Shown piece after piece: positions 61,944-64,000 of a DNA stretch of 64,000 nucleotides. The position numbers and the translations under genes were made by a program. The first letter of the stretch is position 1. Every line of letters starts with the position of its first letter. The DNA is taken from NCBI RefSeq assembly GCF_946482605.1, contig NZ_CAMLSE010000038.1, forward strand, positions 11,964 through 75,963, in the 5' to 3' direction. Below the pieces are notes generated by a model. It was not told the origin of the DNA, ran no database searches, and saw nothing but the letters and a program-made list of their open reading frames with translations. This DNA is from an uncultured Dyadobacter sp. (GTDB lineage: Bacteria; Bacteroidota; Bacteroidia; Cytophagales; Spirosomataceae).

Positions 61944-61947
61944 AGTT

Positions 61948-64000
61948 CTAAAAATTAGCATTGATACCCAGTTGAAAACTCCGTGTTGCGGGGTTGTTCC
62001 GACCCACAAAACCAATCAGATTGGTACCGGAGCCGAATGTCAGCGCTTCCGGGTCATAGCCCCTGAACGGGGTGTTCAGAAAAAGATTGGTACCCGTGAA
62101 ACTGAACCGGACGCCGCCCTTGAATACCGTTTTGATCAACGTGGCCTTTGGAATCGCATAAGAAAGGCTCACTGTTCGCAGTCTGAACCAGGAACCGTCC
62201 TGGATATTGAACTCCGCCGAATTACCCATGTAACGGGCCGTGGACGGATTATAGAATGCATCATCCAGCACCACCGCTTTTTTATTGGGAACATAGGTGA
62301 CGCTTCCATCCGGCGATTTTTGTTCTACCACGCCCTTGAAAACTACCTGTTCATATCGCCGGCTCGTAATCTCGGTCGAGCCGGAGCGGAATGCATTACG
62401 TTCACCCAGGTCCACAACATCTCCTCCCTGCCGCCATTCCAGCAGGAATGAGAGGCCAATGCCCCTGTATCTGAAAGAATTGGTGAGCCCGGCTGTCCAG
62501 TCCGGCAAAGCATTGCCATAGGGAGTAGTAACGAGGCTGGTCAGCGGGAAGCCATTGGACTGGATCAGCATCTGCCCATCCGGTGCGCGCAAATAGTCGA
62601 GCCCCCAGAGATCGCCTACCTTGCTGCCCTCCCGGACTTTCAGCACCCCGCGACTGCCATTATCAAAATAGGCTATTTCTTCCAGCTCATCCGGCATTTC
62701 CACGACCCTGCCCGACATTTTGGTAAAATTCAAGGAAAGGTCCCAGGTGAAACGCGACGTTTGCACCGGCTTGAACGAAGCAAGCAACTCCACACCTCTG
62801 TTTCGGATCAGGCCGATATTGGTGTAGTAAAAAGAATAACCCGAGACATTCGACACCGGCGCGCGAACGATCTGGTCTTTACTATCCATCGTAAAATACG
62901 TGGCGTCCAGCATCAGGCGATTCCTGAAAAAGCGGAGCTCGGTACCAAACTCGACGGATGTAGTGCGTTCCGGTTTCAGATTCTCGGCAGCTGTTGTGGA
63001 ACGGCGGACATAACCCGGTACGGTATTACCAAACGGGAAATTATCGGCCAGTTCGTAGTACACGCCTATCACGTACGGATCTGTGCCCTTGCCTACCTGC
63101 GCCCAGGAAGCCCGGAGTTTACCATACGAGAGGATGTCGTTCTTAGGCAGATTTTCGGTAAAAATGTATCCTGCGCTGAAAGATGGATAGAAAAATGAGT
63201 TGTTGGCCTTGGGAAGGGTTGAAACGATGTCATTCCGGGCGGTCGCATTCAGGTACAGCAATTCCTTGTAACTGAGCTTGGCGTCGGCGAAGAAGCTTAC
63301 AATGCGGTACTGCAAGGGCGAATAGAAACGCTTTTGCTGGTTACGGTAACTGCTGATTTCGTCGTCAAAAGGTGCTTTCCAGCCTTCTCCACGTTCATAG
63401 TAACTGTCGGGCCGTTTACTACCCACCACCGAATTCCCGACCATCAAGGAGCCGTTCCAATGCTCGTTGAATTGTTTGGAGGCCGTTATGTAGAGATTGG
63501 AGTTGATCTCACGATAATTGATATTTTCTCGGATCAAAAAGCCCTTCACAGCCGTCCCCACATCGAATGTACTGTCCACCTGCCGTTTCCTGCGCTCATT
63601 GAATGCGTCAATAGTCACCTGGTACTTGGCGGAAAGCCAATTGGTAATATTGTAATTCAATGTCACATCGGCAATGTACCGGTTCACTGCATCGATCCTC
63701 GGGCTTTTTTCAACCAGGTAGCGCGGGTTATCGGTAAAGCCGGGCAGCAGGTTCTTGTAGGAACCATCGGGGTTCATGTAGTCGTTGACGTCGTAAGTGT
63801 TCGGCCAGTACGACAAGGCGCTGAAAACCGATTTGTCACCCGCAGGCGGACGCTTCCCACCCGAACGAATGTAATTGAAGGAGCCGGAGACCGAAAATCG
63901 TTTCGTTACATTGTAAGTACCTGCGATTTTGCCGGAAGTCCGTTCGAAATCGGTGGTTGGTACGATGCCTTGCTGGTAATTGTGACCGGCAGAAAAGTAA
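61948..64000 (-). CDS. SusC/RagA transporter, C-terminal two thirds (cut by window edge)
   Basis: The open frame runs without a break from the stop codon to the right edge (about 683 codons), so the N-terminal domain and plug lie outside the window. A TTG at 63,816 is internal, since barrel-like sequence continues upstream of it (IAGTYNVTKRFSVSGSFNYI). The barrel part shows typical strands (ELLYLNATARNDIVSTLPKA) and ends in RSFQLGINANF. Its partner is a SusD-like_2 protein, so it is probably of the VTALGI type, which cannot be checked here. Confidence 0.93.
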   Translation of the reverse strand, partial: YFSAGHNYQQGIVPTTDFERTSGKIAGTYNVTKRFSVSGSFNYIRSGGKRPPAGDKSVFSALSYWPNTYDVNDYMNPDGSYKNLLPGFTDNPRYLVEKSPRIDAVNRYIADVTLNYNITNWLSAKYQVTIDAFNERRKRQVDSTFDVGTAVKGFLIRENINYREINSNLYITASKQFNEHWNGSLMVGNSVVGSKRPDSYYERGEGWKAPFDDEISSYRNQQKRFYSPLQYRIVSFFADAKLSYKELLYLNATARNDIVSTLPKANNSFFYPSFSAGYIFTENLPKNDILSYGKLRASWAQVGKGTDPYVIGVYYELADNFPFGNTVPGYVRRSTTAAENLKPERTTSVEFGTELRFFRNRLMLDATYFTMDSKDQIVRAPVSNVSGYSFYYTNIGLIRNRGVELLASFKPVQTSRFTWDLSLNFTKMSGRVVEMPDELEEIAYFDNGSRGVLKVREGSKVGDLWGLDYLRAPDGQMLIQSNGFPLTSLVTTPYGNALPDWTAGLTNSFRYRGIGLSFLLEWRQGGDVVDLGERNAFRSGSTEITSRRYEQVVFKGVVEQKSPDGSVTYVPNKKAVVLDDAFYNPSTARYMGNSAEFNIQDGSWFRLRTVSLSYAIPKATLIKTVFKGGVRFSFTGTNLFLNTPFRGYDPEALTFGSGTNLIGFVGRNNPATRSFQLGINANF

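Noticed and set aside
63814..63816. Start of a separate, shorter SusC-like gene at this TTG
   Set aside because: The frame stays open upstream to the window edge and encodes further barrel sequence, so it is an internal codon of a truncated SusC gene.

Overview
The window looks like a chromosomal segment of a free-living Bacteroidota bacterium of the Cytophagales, most like Dyadobacter or a close relative. This placement is by gene content only: five SusC/SusD outer-membrane pairs, very large FG-GAP/VCBS plus ASPIC/UnbV proteins, a DUF2723 membrane protein and Tat-exported sugar oxidoreductases. Base composition is moderate and genes are densely packed. I saw no tRNA, rRNA, CRISPR array, transposase or prophage gene.

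Layout. 1-17,020 (all minus strand) holds two consecutive SusC-SusD-giant VCBS triads; the last VCBS gene is translationally coupled (TAATG) to a haloperoxidase-like gene that runs off the left edge. 17,400-22,150 is housekeeping: a DUF1761 membrane protein, QueG, the GrpE-DnaJ chaperone pair and a secreted endonuclease/exonuclease/phosphatase-family enzyme. 22,180-24,540 is a small accessory locus: a lipoprotein with a histidine-containing C-terminal domain (DUF6973-like) followed by three tandem paralogous small lipoprotein genes, of which one is intact, one carries a single in-frame TGA and one is badly decayed. 24,900-33,300 holds a DUF2723 membrane protein, a two-gene ABC exporter, two hypotheticals, alanine dehydrogenase and TsaE. 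33,400-39,900 is a carbohydrate cluster: a Tat-signal Gfo/Idh/MocA oxidoreductase divergent from a heparinase II/III-like lyase, a Tat-signal sugar isomerase/epimerase and a PQQ-propeller protein with an inserted cytochrome c domain. 39,900-44,150 has a REP-like hairpin cluster, a second oxidoreductase, a small exported protein, and a stress-like group (ECF sigma factor, two small membrane proteins, Hsp20). 44,180-64,000 (all minus) holds three more SusCD pairs: one simple pair, one triad with a VCBS lipoprotein, and one pair followed by a small lipoprotein and an orphan CarboxypepD_reg-domain protein; the last SusC is cut by the right edge.

How the parts may work together. SusC is the TonB-dependent outer-membrane channel and SusD its surface lid. 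Three of the five pairs are followed by a 1,096-1,183-residue protein that always has seven Asp-rich FG-GAP loops, one ASPIC/UnbV domain and then seven more loops. A stem-loop sits 46-52 nt before each of their start codons, so the third gene is probably made at a different level from the pair. I infer that these proteins are dedicated extracellular partners of their SusCD pair. This recurrent triad, and the lipoprotein array at 22-24.5 kb, are the two places most likely to hold undescribed biology.
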